The notes beneath the pieces were generated by a model, which was given only the letters and a program-made list of their open reading frames with translations, was not told the origin of the DNA and made no database searches. From assembly GCA_029262295.1 (NCBI GenBank), contig JAJCZR010000068.1, positions 73,749 through 124,439 of the forward strand: a stretch of 50,691 nt of DNA, read 5' to 3'. The position numbers were made by a program, and so were the translations under genes. This stretch comes from Deltaproteobacteria bacterium (GTDB lineage: Bacteria > Desulfobacterota_D > UBA1144 > Nemesobacterales > Nemesobacteraceae). Below are positions 37,540 through 46,545 of the stretch, piece after piece (position 1 is the stretch's first letter; each line of letters begins with the position of its first letter).

Positions 37540-40500
37540 TTAAGAACTATTTACTTTTCCTTTAATAATATCATTGATTATTTTTTTTATGTCCTGGTGT
37601 TTGTTTTTTGAATTAAGTGCCACTTTATACATTTTAGAAGGTTTAAACATTTTGGCATAGGGCGAGAAATCAAGAAACGTGATTACTGCTTTATCCCTTC
37701 CAACATCTATTTTCTCGATAAAAGCCTCTTTTAAAAGAATCTTTAATTCACATATATCCAGTAGATGTTTAAGCGGGGAGGGGATCTTACCAAATCTGTC
37801 TTCAAGTTCATTTATTATTTCCATTATCTCATAATTTTTTTGTATTGAAGATATTTTTTTATAATAAAAAAGCCTTTGGGAGCTGCTTTCTATATAATCA
37901 TCCGGGATGAAAGCATCTTTTTTTGTTTTTATTTCAGGTTCATAATCAAACACAGTGGTTTCATTTTTAATTGAGTTTATCGTGTTTTTTAGAAGCTCTA
38001 GATAAAACTCAAGTCCCACATCCCCAATATGGCCCGACTGCTGCTTTCCAAACAAGTTTCCTGCACCCCTTATCTCAAGATCAGAAAGCGCAAGTTTAAA
38101 ACCCGATCCAAGATCAGTAAGCTCTGAGAGCATCTGAAGCCTTTTTCTTGCATCTGCAGTAAGTGAGTTTAGTGAAGGTATTAAAAAATAAGAGTAAGCC
38201 CCTATATCCGATCTTCCAACCCTTCCTTTTAGCTGATACAAGTCTGCCAGTCCGAATGTCTGGGCATCGTTTACGATAATTGTATTGGCATTAGTGATAT
38301 CAAGCCCTGATTCAACAATAGCTGTTGTAACAAGCAGGTTTACTTCACCTTTAATAAAAGCTTTAAGTGTAGAATTAAGGGTTTTTTCACTCATTCTTCC
38401 ATGAGTAACTGCCACATTTGCTTCGGGGACTAATTCTTTTAATGATTCTGCTATTTCAAATATTTTTTCAATCCGATTGTGTATAAAAAAGACAGTACCG
38501 CCCCTTTCTATTTCATTTAATACTGCTTCCCTTATAACTTTAGGATCAAAATTCTGAACGAATACTTCAACCGGCTGGCGGCCCTCCGGTGCAGTATTTA
38601 TTAAGCTTATATCCCTAATATCAGTCATTGAAAGTTGAAGGGTTCTTGGAATGGGGGTTGCGCTTAGTGCCAGAACATCCACGCCCGGTTTAATTGATCT
38701 CATATGTTCTTTGTGTTTTACTCCAAACTTTTGTTCCTCATCAATAATAACAAGCCCCAGATCTTTAAAGTTTATTTTTTTGCTCAAAAGTTTATGAGTG
38801 CCCACAACTATATCAAGTGCACCTTTTTCAAGTTTGTTATGTATTTGTTTCTCTTCCTTTGCCGTTTTAAACCTTGAAAGCATATTGATCTCAACCGGAT
38901 AATCTTTAAGCCTTTCGATCGAATTTTGGTAATGCTGGTTTGCAAGAAGTGTAGTTGGGGCAAGAAAAGCAACTTGTTTTCCATCCATCGTTGCTTTAAA
39001 AGCTGCCCTGAGTGCAACTTCTGTTTTACCAAAACCTACATCCCCGCAGATAAGCCTGTCCATCGGTTTTTCGGTTTCCATATCACTCATCACTTCATCA
39101 ATTGCTTTTGATTGATCTTCCGTTTCATTATAGGGAAATGAAAGTTCAAACTCATTAAACATCTGATCAGGAGGTGAAAACCTGAAACCCTTTTCTGTCT
39201 TTCTTCTTGCATAAAGCTCAAGCAGGTCCCTTGCAATTGTTTCAACAGCTTTTTTTACCTTTTTAAGTGTTTTCTTCCAGCTGTCGGTCCCTAGTTTTTC
39301 TACAGAAGGTTTTTTGGAATCCCCAATATACCTTTGAATAAGTTTTAGTTTTTCAACTGGAACAAATATCTTGTCTTTCCCTTTATACTCACACTCTATA
39401 AAATCCCCTTCACTCCCTTTAAAATCTAGCCTTATAAGCCCGTTAAATTTCCCGATTCCAAACTCTTTGTGAACAATATAGTCGCCGGGTTTTAGTTCAC
39501 TGAAAGAAGTAATGAATGCTGATGGAATATCGTTGAAATTTTTACTGGTATGGGTCTTTCGGTCTTTTTTCTCGGCAATCTCATTTTCAGTGATAGCTGC
39601 GATTTTTAGTTCCGGGATAATAAAACCATCTGATAATGGTGAAACAATAATATTTATATCGTTTAGATTGTATTCACTAAGTATGTTTGTGAGTTTTTCT
39701 TTTTCACCCTTCGAGTAGGAGTAAAGGGTCAGATTGTAGTTTTCGTTTTTGAGATCTTCTATTTTTTTTACAAGTGATTTTACAGACCCCCTTTTAATAT
39801 CAATTTTTTTTGTGTCTAAATTAATTGAGTCTTTTGTTGTAGTAATACTGTTAATATTGATTTTTGTATTGCATGAAATTTTTTCAATAAGGGTTTTTGA
39901 AGAGATATAATAAGAATCAAAATCACAAAGCACCTTGTTTAATATTCCGGGTAGCCCGGATATTTTATCAAAGTCTTCTTCTAGCAATTCAATATGTGAT
40001 GCAGGTTCAAACCCGCAATCAAAAATGATTACCGGATCGTTAAAATAGTTGAGAATAGTTGCAGGGTTTTTATAAAAGTAAGGTATTAGCCACTCAGTTT
40101 CATTAAAATTTATTTCCCCACTTGCAAAGTCTAAGAGGGAATCTCTTTCACTTGAGGTAAGGCCAATTTCAGTTGCTTTTTCTTTTATATTTTCAAGTGC
40201 AAAACCTAGTGTTTTCTCTTCAAAAATGATAAAGCTTGAAGGGTGTATTTTTGCAAAATCAATCTTTTCAACTGATTTTTGATTTGAAGGGTTAAATTTT
40301 CTTATAGAGCTTATAGTGTCGCCAAAAAACTCCACTCTAAATGGAAAGTCGTATCCCGGAGAAAAAATATCCACTATCGAACCTCTAATGCTTATCTCAG
40401 AGAGTCTTTCAACAAAGTCAGTCTGTTCGTAGCCAATCTTTAGGAGCCATTGCAGCAGTTTGTCTCTGTCTAATTCCTCATCTTTTTTTATTGTAATAAA

Positions 40501-40926
40501 TGAGTTTTGGAATATTTCGGGTGGGGTAATAACTTCAAATAATGATGATATGTCAGCACAAATTATTTCTGACTCAGATGATCTTATTATGCCATCAACC
40601 CTTTTTGATTCATCGTATTTCTTTTTATCGAAAAGCGATCTGCTTTTCTTTAGGTTTTTGGAAATAATTGCAGGTATGTTGCGCCCTATGATAGCTTGTA
40701 AATTTTCTCTGTGAAAATTTACATTTTTTTCATCATCCGAGATGTATATTATTTTTTTTTCATTTAATATCTCGGATATTAATGCAGTTATAAAGTATTT
40801 GGAGCCTCCTTTGAGGCCGGAAAGAAAAAGGTTTTTGTTTGTTGATTCTAAAGCAGATTCCAGACGGTCTGACAGGGTGGTTGATGCCAGGGATCTAAAA
40901 TTAAAGTTTGTTTTATTTCCACTCAC
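37540..40926 (-). CDS. mfd: Transcription-repair coupling factor Mfd
   Basis: Mfd removes RNA polymerase stalled at lesions and recruits UvrABC. The 1128-residue chain shows the UvrB-like N-terminal module, the RNA polymerase interaction domain (LKPGDYIVHKEFGIGKFNGL), the RecG-like translocase with Walker A CGDVGFGKTEVALRAAF (Lys634), DEEQ at 729-732, ALSATPIPRTLQLS, THGRMSE and ATTAIVESGLDI, then the TRCF C-terminal domain. Length is typical. The start is GTG, 11 bases after the leuB stop, so leuB-mfd-surA-like form an operon. Confidence 0.97.
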   Translation of the reverse strand: MSGNKTNFNFRSLASTTLSDRLESALESTNKNLFLSGLKGGSKYFITALISEILNEKKIIYISDDEKNVNFHRENLQAIIGRNIPAIISKNLKKSRSLFDKKKYDESKRVDGIIRSSESEIICADISSLFEVITPPEIFQNSFITIKKDEELDRDKLLQWLLKIGYEQTDFVERLSEISIRGSIVDIFSPGYDFPFRVEFFGDTISSIRKFNPSNQKSVEKIDFAKIHPSSFIIFEEKTLGFALENIKEKATEIGLTSSERDSLLDFASGEINFNETEWLIPYFYKNPATILNYFNDPVIIFDCGFEPASHIELLEEDFDKISGLPGILNKVLCDFDSYYISSKTLIEKISCNTKININSITTTKDSINLDTKKIDIKRGSVKSLVKKIEDLKNENYNLTLYSYSKGEKEKLTNILSEYNLNDINIIVSPLSDGFIIPELKIAAITENEIAEKKDRKTHTSKNFNDIPSAFITSFSELKPGDYIVHKEFGIGKFNGLIRLDFKGSEGDFIECEYKGKDKIFVPVEKLKLIQRYIGDSKKPSVEKLGTDSWKKTLKKVKKAVETIARDLLELYARRKTEKGFRFSPPDQMFNEFELSFPYNETEDQSKAIDEVMSDMETEKPMDRLICGDVGFGKTEVALRAAFKATMDGKQVAFLAPTTLLANQHYQNSIERLKDYPVEINMLSRFKTAKEEKQIHNKLEKGALDIVVGTHKLLSKKINFKDLGLVIIDEEQKFGVKHKEHMRSIKPGVDVLALSATPIPRTLQLSMTDIRDISLINTAPEGRQPVEVFVQNFDPKVIREAVLNEIERGGTVFFIHNRIEKIFEIAESLKELVPEANVAVTHGRMSEKTLNSTLKAFIKGEVNLLVTTAIVESGLDITNANTIIVNDAQTFGLADLYQLKGRVGRSDIGAYSYFLIPSLNSLTADARKRLQMLSELTDLGSGFKLALSDLEIRGAGNLFGKQQSGHIGDVGLEFYLELLKNTINSIKNETTVFDYEPEIKTKKDAFIPDDYIESSSQRLFYYKKISSIQKNYEIMEIINELEDRFGKIPSPLKHLLDICELKILLKEAFIEKIDVGRDKAVITFLDFSPYAKMFKPSKMYKVALNSKNKHQDIKKIINDIIKGKVNSS

Positions 40927-40937
40927 TTTTATTGATC

Positions 40938-42020
40938 TTAATTGTTTTTCTTAAGCTCATTTATAATCAGCTCACCCATCTCTCTACAGCCAACTTTGGT
41001 CTTTCCCTCTTCATAAATATCGGCGGTACGAAAACCTTTATCCAAGACAGTTTTGATTGAATTTTCAATCTCTAAAGAAATACCATCCAGATTAAAGCTG
41101 TATTTAAGCATCATAGCCGTTGATAAAACAGAAGCTATAGGGTTTGCAATGTCTTTTCCGGCAATGTCGGGAGCGCTTCCATGCACTGGCTCATAAATTG
41201 CGCCTTTATCCCCAATGCTTGCTGAGGGAAGCATTCCAAGTGAACCGGTAAGTTGAGCTGCTTCATCGCTTATAATATCCCCAAACATATTGCCTGCAAG
41301 CATTACATCAAAGCTGCGGGGCCTTCTTATAAGTTGCATAGCTGCGTTGTCCACATAAAGATGTTCAAGCTCAATATCCTGATAGTTTTCTTTCCAAACT
41401 CTTGTAACGGTGTCTCTCCACAAAACCATACTTTCAAGCACGTTTGATTTATCAATCGAGGTTACTTTCTTGTTTCGTTTTCCGGCAATTTCAAAAGCCA
41501 TTTTTGCCACTCTTTCTATTTCTGATGTTTTGTAATGAAGTGTGTTAACACCTTTTTGTTCTCCGTCATCAAGGTTATCAATTCCCCTCGGGGTTCCAAA
41601 ATATATGCCACCTGTAAGTTCCCTTACAACCATAATGTCCACGTTTTCTACAATCTCTTTTTTTAAAGTTGATGCGTCAACAAGTGCAGGATAAACAACT
41701 GCGGGGCGAAGATTGGCATAAGTGTCAAGCTGTTTTCTAAGTTCCAAAAGCCCGCTTTCAGGTTTGATTTCATGTTTCAAATTTTCCCATTTTGTCCCAC
41801 CAACTGCTCCAAGAAGCACGGCATCCGAGTTTTTAGCCTTTTCAATTACGTCTTTTGTAACAGGCACTCCATGCTCATCAATTGAGCTCCCACCAAAAAG
41901 TGCGTTTTCAGTTTCAATTTCAATACCTTTTTCTTCTGCTAAGAGCTCAAGTATTTTCACACTTACTTCTGTTACTTCAGTTCCAATCCCGTCTCCGGGT
42001 AATACTAATATCTTTGCCAC
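40938..42020 (-). CDS. leuB: 3-isopropylmalate dehydrogenase
   Basis: Oxidises and decarboxylates 3-isopropylmalate in leucine synthesis. The 360 residues contain KILVLPGDGIGTEV, AVLLGAVGGTKW, LRPAVVYP, VVRELTGGIYFG, SIDKSNVLESMVLWRDTV, YVDNAAMQL and EPVHGSAPDIAGKDIANPIA, all LeuB signatures. The start is GTG with a strong AAAGGAG site 9 to 15 bases upstream. leuA, leuC and leuD are not nearby, so the leucine genes are scattered. It heads the minus-strand operon with mfd. Confidence 0.97.
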   Translation of the reverse strand: MAKILVLPGDGIGTEVTEVSVKILELLAEEKGIEIETENALFGGSSIDEHGVPVTKDVIEKAKNSDAVLLGAVGGTKWENLKHEIKPESGLLELRKQLDTYANLRPAVVYPALVDASTLKKEIVENVDIMVVRELTGGIYFGTPRGIDNLDDGEQKGVNTLHYKTSEIERVAKMAFEIAGKRNKKVTSIDKSNVLESMVLWRDTVTRVWKENYQDIELEHLYVDNAAMQLIRRPRSFDVMLAGNMFGDIISDEAAQLTGSLGMLPSASIGDKGAIYEPVHGSAPDIAGKDIANPIASVLSTAMMLKYSFNLDGISLEIENSIKTVLDKGFRTADIYEEGKTKVGCREMGELIINELKKNN

Positions 42021-42070
42021 TTCTAAAACTCCTTTTATAATTTTAAGCCCACTATATTAACCGGAATAAT

Positions 42071-42114
42071 TATAATTTCAGTGGATTTTAGATTCAGATT
42101 ATCTAAGATAATCT
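42071..42114 (+). promoter_or_regulatory. TATAAT box and 8-bp inverted repeat before the TMTC-like gene
   Basis: A perfect TATAAT lies at 42071-42076 without a clear -35 box. AGATTATC (42096-42103) and GATAATCT (42107-42114) form an exact inverted repeat around TAA, ending 4 bases before the ATG, where a ribosome binding site would be expected but is absent. It could be an operator or a translation-blocking hairpin. Consensus reading only. Confidence 0.35.
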
Positions 42115-42118
42115 CTTT

Positions 42119-43963
42119 ATGGAAAAAAAGAGTAATAAGAAGAAAACCCCGGTTTCAAAAACCAGCACATCTGAAGTTTCTAATGGACCAGCCAACATTA
42201 ATTATAGTAAAAACAAATTGGATTATTTAAATAGTAGATGGGTACTGAGTGCCATTATATTTGTTGTTTCATTTCTGGTTTATGCACCATCACTAGAAAA
42301 TGATTTTGTTTGGGACGATGTGATAGTAATAAAGAAGCAGTACTATAATTTTGAGAATACAAAGTTCAGTAACAATATTATTCCAAAGGCAAGAAAAAAT
42401 AGAAAAGCGAGCTATTATCGTCCGGTAATATTTTATTCAATAGTTATGGATTATAAGGTATGGGGAGATAATCCTCTTGGTTATCATCTTACCAACAATC
42501 TTCTTTTCTCTCTTTCTTCACTTCTGTTTTTCTTTCTTATCCTGCTGATTCTAAAAGAGTTTCATATTGGGAGTAAAGAGTATATAGCCGCATTGGCTGC
42601 TCTCATATATATAGTGCATCCAATGCATGTGGAATCAGTGTCATGGATATCAGGTAGAAGTGATGTAATCTGCACGCTTTTTTTCCTTGCAGCCTTTGTA
42701 TTTCATATACTTTGCTATAGAAGCATACTTTTCTTGCCACTTACAATTTTAATGCTCCTTCTATCATTTTTATCAAAAGAGCTGGCTGTGGCATTTCCGT
42801 TTTTAGTGCTGGGTTTTGACCTTCTAAAATCCAAGAAAATAAGATTAAAGAATATTTATATATCACTAATATATTTTGTGATACTCGCACTTTATCTTTT
42901 TGTAAGGGCAAGGGGCGTACTTAATATTCCGGATTTGTCTACAAAGACAATTGGAAAATCCCTTAGTGAATCAGCAGAATTAATTCACTACTTTAAGGCA
43001 TTTGTTGTGATGCTCAATACCTACCTTTTTTATATTATAAAACTTGTTTTTCCTTTTAAATTCAATGCCTTAATCACTGAAGTACCAAAAGAAGTTTACT
43101 ATACAGTTTTTTCCATTGTAACTTTGACAGCTATTTCAATTTGGGCATTTATTTCAATCAAATTTAAAACTGGTTTAAAGGCTCTTTGCATATTCTGGGT
43201 TTTAATAACACTTGGCCCCTCTGTTCTTGTAGCTATTTTTAAGGTTGCCACAACACCACTTGCCGAGAGATATTTATTCCTTCCGATCTGCGGCTTTTCC
43301 CTTCTCATTTCATACACTGTTTGGCCTTATTTCAAGAGAACAAAAACAAAGAATACAGCCTTAATTGTATTTTCGATTCTTTGTGTTGTTTTACTGTTTT
43401 TTAATATACAACGCCAATTTGTATGGCAAGACAGGGTAACGTTTTGGGATGATATATCCACAAAATCTGATAACAGTACTGTGGCAAAAATAAATCAGGG
43501 AATGGCACTTATTGAAGGAAAGAAAGTGGATGAAGGTTTAAAGATTCTTGAATCTGTTTTTGAATCTGAAAACAATGCCCCTAATTCCATTAAATCTATT
43601 GCTTCAAATAATATTGGTATAGCTTATCTCAACAAGCAAAAACCCCAGATTGCAAGGAAATGGTTTTTAAGAGGAGTAAAATATAATCCAAAATTTCACA
43701 AGTCGTACTTTCATTTGGCATTAATTGATTTCTCTTATGCTAATAGAACAAATTCCATTGAGCAATATAAAAAAGCAGAAGAAAATCTACAAAAAGCGAT
43801 AAAAGCAAATAGTCGTTATGCCAGGGCTTATTATCTTCTTGCAAGAATATATATCGCATACGATCAACCTGAGCAGGCAAAGGAATACGCCCAAAAGGCC
43901 CTAAATTTTGGTCTGGTTAAACCCCTGGATGAGAAGGCCCAAAAGATAGTTGATGAAAATTAG
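42119..43963 (+). CDS. TMTC-like polytopic membrane protein with C-terminal TPRs
   Basis: A 614-residue protein: a Lys-rich cytoplasmic start, about ten membrane spans (40-435), then tetratricopeptide-like helical repeats (about 450-614: NNIGIAYLNKQKPQIARKWF, ARAYYLLARIYIAYDQ). A first-loop NDFVWDD with Asp66-Asp67 and HPMHVESVSWISGRSD (167-182) match eukaryotic TMTC proteins, GT-C O-mannosyltransferases that use dolichyl-phosphate sugars. Bacterial members probably glycosylate exported proteins from a polyprenyl-phosphate sugar, but this is inference. The ATG has no visible ribosome binding site. The TAG stop is the first TAG of a TTAGG-like array. No sugar-transfer partners are adjacent. 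Confidence 0.85.
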   Translation: MEKKSNKKKTPVSKTSTSEVSNGPANINYSKNKLDYLNSRWVLSAIIFVVSFLVYAPSLENDFVWDDVIVIKKQYYNFENTKFSNNIIPKARKNRKASYYRPVIFYSIVMDYKVWGDNPLGYHLTNNLLFSLSSLLFFFLILLILKEFHIGSKEYIAALAALIYIVHPMHVESVSWISGRSDVICTLFFLAAFVFHILCYRSILFLPLTILMLLLSFLSKELAVAFPFLVLGFDLLKSKKIRLKNIYISLIYFVILALYLFVRARGVLNIPDLSTKTIGKSLSESAELIHYFKAFVVMLNTYLFYIIKLVFPFKFNALITEVPKEVYYTVFSIVTLTAISIWAFISIKFKTGLKALCIFWVLITLGPSVLVAIFKVATTPLAERYLFLPICGFSLLISYTVWPYFKRTKTKNTALIVFSILCVVLLFFNIQRQFVWQDRVTFWDDISTKSDNSTVAKINQGMALIEGKKVDEGLKILESVFESENNAPNSIKSIASNNIGIAYLNKQKPQIARKWFLRGVKYNPKFHKSYFHLALIDFSYANRTNSIEQYKKAEENLQKAIKANSRYARAYYLLARIYIAYDQPEQAKEYAQKALNFGLVKPLDEKAQKIVDEN

Positions 43964-44028
43964 GTTTTAGGTGTTGGGTATTAAGGGTTAGGGGTTAGTT
44001 ATTAGTAGTTGATGGATAGTATTTATGT
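43960..44028 (+). repeat. TTAGG-like array after the TMTC-like gene
   Basis: From the stop codon: TTAGGTTTTAGGTGTTGGG, TATTAAGGG, TTAGGGGTTAG, then TTATTAGTAGTTGATGG. Same degenerate family and same orientation relative to the gene as the arrays after purA, the nth-like gene and the surA-like gene. The spacer 43964-44037 to the convergent FAH gene contains nothing else. Confidence 0.7.
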
Positions 44029-44037
44029 AGATAAGGT

Positions 44038-44796
44038 TTAGACCACAAAATTAGTAAGCTTTCCAATTCCCTCAATCTCCACATCCACCCTGTCACCTTT
44101 TTTCATTGGGCTTATTCCCGAAGGTGTTCCGGTGGCAATTATATCTCCGGGATGAAGGGTCATAACCTTTGATATAAAACTCACAAGTTTAGGCACTTTA
44201 AATATAAGGTTTGATGTATTGGAGTTTTGCTTGATTTCTCCATTGAGTGTGGTCTTTATAATAAGGTTCTCAGGGTCTGCTTCTGTCTCAATAAAAGGGC
44301 CAATAGGGGCAAACGTGTCAAAACCTTTTCCCCTTGTAAACTGAATGTCTTTTGCCTGAAGGTCCCTCGCTGTTACATCATTAATACACGTATATCCGAA
44401 AATAAAATTTAAAGCTTCATCTTCCTCAACCATTCTCGCAACCTTTCCTATTACCACTGCAAGTTCTCCTTCATAATCAACCCTCTCCGACATATGGCCG
44501 GGATATATGATATTTTCATTATGGGCAATAACAGTAGTATTGGGCTTCATAAAAAGCATAGGGTCTTCGGGCGGGGTTTTTTTCATCTCTTCTGCATGGT
44601 CCCTGTAATTTAAACCCACTGCTATAAGTTTTGTTGGAAGGCATGGCGTAAGTATTTTAATACCGTTTAGTTCATAAGAATTCTTCGTTACTTCATAATC
44701 AGAAAATATGTTGCCTTTTATTTCATGCACTTCACCATCTTTATATTCCCCAAATACATGCTCATTATTATTGTTTATAAATCTTAAAAATTTCAT
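44038..44796 (-). CDS. Fumarylacetoacetate hydrolase family protein
   Basis: A 252-residue FAH-superfamily enzyme, which cleave or hydrate acylpyruvates and related keto acids with a divalent metal. Seen: an N-terminal small domain, [24 protein letters not shown], and the metal-binding segment [15 protein letters not shown] with its paired acids, then [27 protein letters not shown] and [12 protein letters not shown]. The arrangement matches YcgM/acylpyruvase and oxaloacetate-tautomerase-type members; substrate not inferable. It follows truA on the same strand by 15 bases. Confidence 0.93.
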   Translation of the reverse strand: MKFLRFINNNNEHVFGEYKDGEVHEIKGNIFSDYEVTKNSYELNGIKILTPCLPTKLIAVGLNYRDHAEEMKKTPPEDPMLFMKPNTTVIAHNENIIYPGHMSERVDYEGELAVVIGKVARMVEEDEALNFIFGYTCINDVTARDLQAKDIQFTRGKGFDTFAPIGPFIETEADPENLIIKTTLNGEIKQNSNTSNLIFKVPKLVSFISKVMTLHPGDIIATGTPSGISPMKKGDRVDVEIEGIGKLTNFVV

Positions 44797-44811
44797 TTTG
44801 CCACCTTTTTA

Positions 44812-45549
44812 TTAGTAATCTACTTTTTTTAAAAAAAGTCCGTACGGAGGAGCTGAAATAACATGTTTGTTTTTCTCCCCTTTTTTCATGATTCCTTTGA
44901 ATTCAGCAGGTGTTAATTTTTCTTTTCCCACCTGCACAAGTGTACCAATGATTATTCTTACCATTCTTTTAAGAAAACCGTTAGCTTCAATCTCAAATTC
45001 AATTATTCCTTTTCTGGTTTTTTTTATATTGATTTTAATAACTGTTCTCACTGCGCTTTTCACTTCAGCATCTGCAGCCGCAAAAACAGAAAAATCATGT
45101 TCACCAACGAGGTTCATTGAAGCCTCTTTCATCAGTTTCATATTGAGTTTAATTGGAATGTGCCACACCCTGCCATAGAGTATTGCAGATGGGTAAGAGC
45201 GGTTAAGAATGTTGTATTGATATATTTTGCTTCGGCAGCTAAACTGGGCATGAAAATCTTCATTCATTTCTTTTACTCGCGAGATTGATATATCATCCGG
45301 AAGCATTGAGTTTAATGCCTTTTGAATCTTAGCTGTTTCAAGATGTGTTGCAGTTTTAAAATTTGCTACCTGCTCGAGTGCATGCACGCCTGAATCAGTT
45401 CTGCCCGATCCACATATTTTTATATTTTCACCAGTAATTTGGGAAAGGCATTTTTCAATTGTTTGTTGCACAGTCGGAAAGCCGGGCTGGGTCTGCCAAC
45501 CTTTGTAATTTGTGCCGTCGTATTCGATTATAAGTTTTATATTTTTCAA
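44812..45549 (-). CDS. truA: tRNA pseudouridine(38-40) synthase
   Basis: TruA makes pseudouridine at positions 38-40 of the anticodon arm of many tRNAs. The 245 residues begin MKNIKLIIEYDGTNYKGWQ and carry CGSGRTDSGVHA with the catalytic Asp52, FHAQFSCRSKIYQYNI, HDFSVFAAADAE and NGFLKRMVRIIIGTL. Length is normal. It lies between the oppB-like gene and the FAH gene with short gaps (23 and 15 bases), so all three may be one transcription unit. Confidence 0.97.
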   Translation of the reverse strand: MKNIKLIIEYDGTNYKGWQTQPGFPTVQQTIEKCLSQITGENIKICGSGRTDSGVHALEQVANFKTATHLETAKIQKALNSMLPDDISISRVKEMNEDFHAQFSCRSKIYQYNILNRSYPSAILYGRVWHIPIKLNMKLMKEASMNLVGEHDFSVFAAADAEVKSAVRTVIKINIKKTRKGIIEFEIEANGFLKRMVRIIIGTLVQVGKEKLTPAEFKGIMKKGEKNKHVISAPPYGLFLKKVDY

Positions 45550-45572
45550 TTTTTTTTCTGCTCAATTACTTT

Positions 45573-46502
45573 TTATGACTCACTCTTCCCAAACTTTATC
45601 CTCGGATCAAGGTAAACGTATAGAAAATCAACAATAAGGTTTGCAAACACAAGTATGATTGTATATACAATGGTAATTCCAAGCACCACAGAATAGTCTC
45701 TGTTGGAAACGGCAAGTACAAAAAAGCGTCCAATTCCCGGGATTGCAAATATATGTTCTACAACAAATGATCCTGTTACCAAATATGCACTAATTGGGCC
45801 CAGCACAGTAACCACAGGAATTAGCGCATTTCTTAAAATGTGTTTTGTGAGAATTCTAATTCTTCCTACCCCTTTAGACTTTGCAGTCCTTATATAAAGC
45901 TCCCCTGATATATCGAGCATATTTGATCTTACAAGTCTTGATATATATGCAAACGGCGCAAGGCTGAGTGTGAGGGCAGGAAGCACTATGTGCTGCGGCT
46001 CTCCCCAAAGTGCAGCTGGAAAGATGCGCCACTTTACTGAAAAAAAGTAAATAAGTGCAGCCCCTATTACAAAGCTTGGAAGTGATATTAAGGATGTGGA
46101 AAATACTACTGAGCTAAGATCATAAACCGTTCTTGGCATTGATGCGGAAATCACTCCTGCAATGATCCCGAAAAAAAGTGCAATGAGAAGTGCTATTACT
46201 CCAAGTTCTAAAGATATTGGAAGGGTTTCCTTTATTATGTCATTTGCTGATCTATCTATATATCTGTATGAAGGTCCGAAGTCGCCTTTAATAAGGTTTC
46301 CCATATAGATCGCATATTGATTTAAAAGAGGTTTATCAAAACCATATTTTTTTTCAATGTTTTCAAGTATCTGCGGGGGAATTCTTTTTTCTGTGTCAAA
46401 TGGGCCACCTGGAAGTACCCTTAACAGAAAGAACGTGGCACTTGCCACAATAAAGATGACTGCGATTCCTGTTAGGATTCTTGAGAGAATAAAACTTAGC
46501 AT
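45573..46502 (-). CDS. ABC transporter permease, OppB/DppB type (orphan)
   Basis: A 309-residue inner-membrane permease with six or so spans, beginning MLSFILSRILTGIAVIFIVASATFFLLRVLPGGPFD, the usual DppB start, and containing YIRTAKSKGVGRIRILTKHILRNALIPVVT, the cytoplasmic loop that contacts the ATPase, and GSFVVEHIFAIPGIG. Such permeases import peptides or nickel with OppA, OppC, OppD and OppF. None of these is nearby: truA follows and a repeat-bounded GIY-YIG gene precedes. It may be a relic or work with partners elsewhere. Specificity unknown. Confidence 0.92.
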   Translation of the reverse strand: MLSFILSRILTGIAVIFIVASATFFLLRVLPGGPFDTEKRIPPQILENIEKKYGFDKPLLNQYAIYMGNLIKGDFGPSYRYIDRSANDIIKETLPISLELGVIALLIALFFGIIAGVISASMPRTVYDLSSVVFSTSLISLPSFVIGAALIYFFSVKWRIFPAALWGEPQHIVLPALTLSLAPFAYISRLVRSNMLDISGELYIRTAKSKGVGRIRILTKHILRNALIPVVTVLGPISAYLVTGSFVVEHIFAIPGIGRFFVLAVSNRDYSVVLGITIVYTIILVFANLIVDFLYVYLDPRIKFGKSES

Positions 46503-46545
46503 GAGTTTACAATATAGGGGTCAAGTCTCAACATTGTCATTTATT

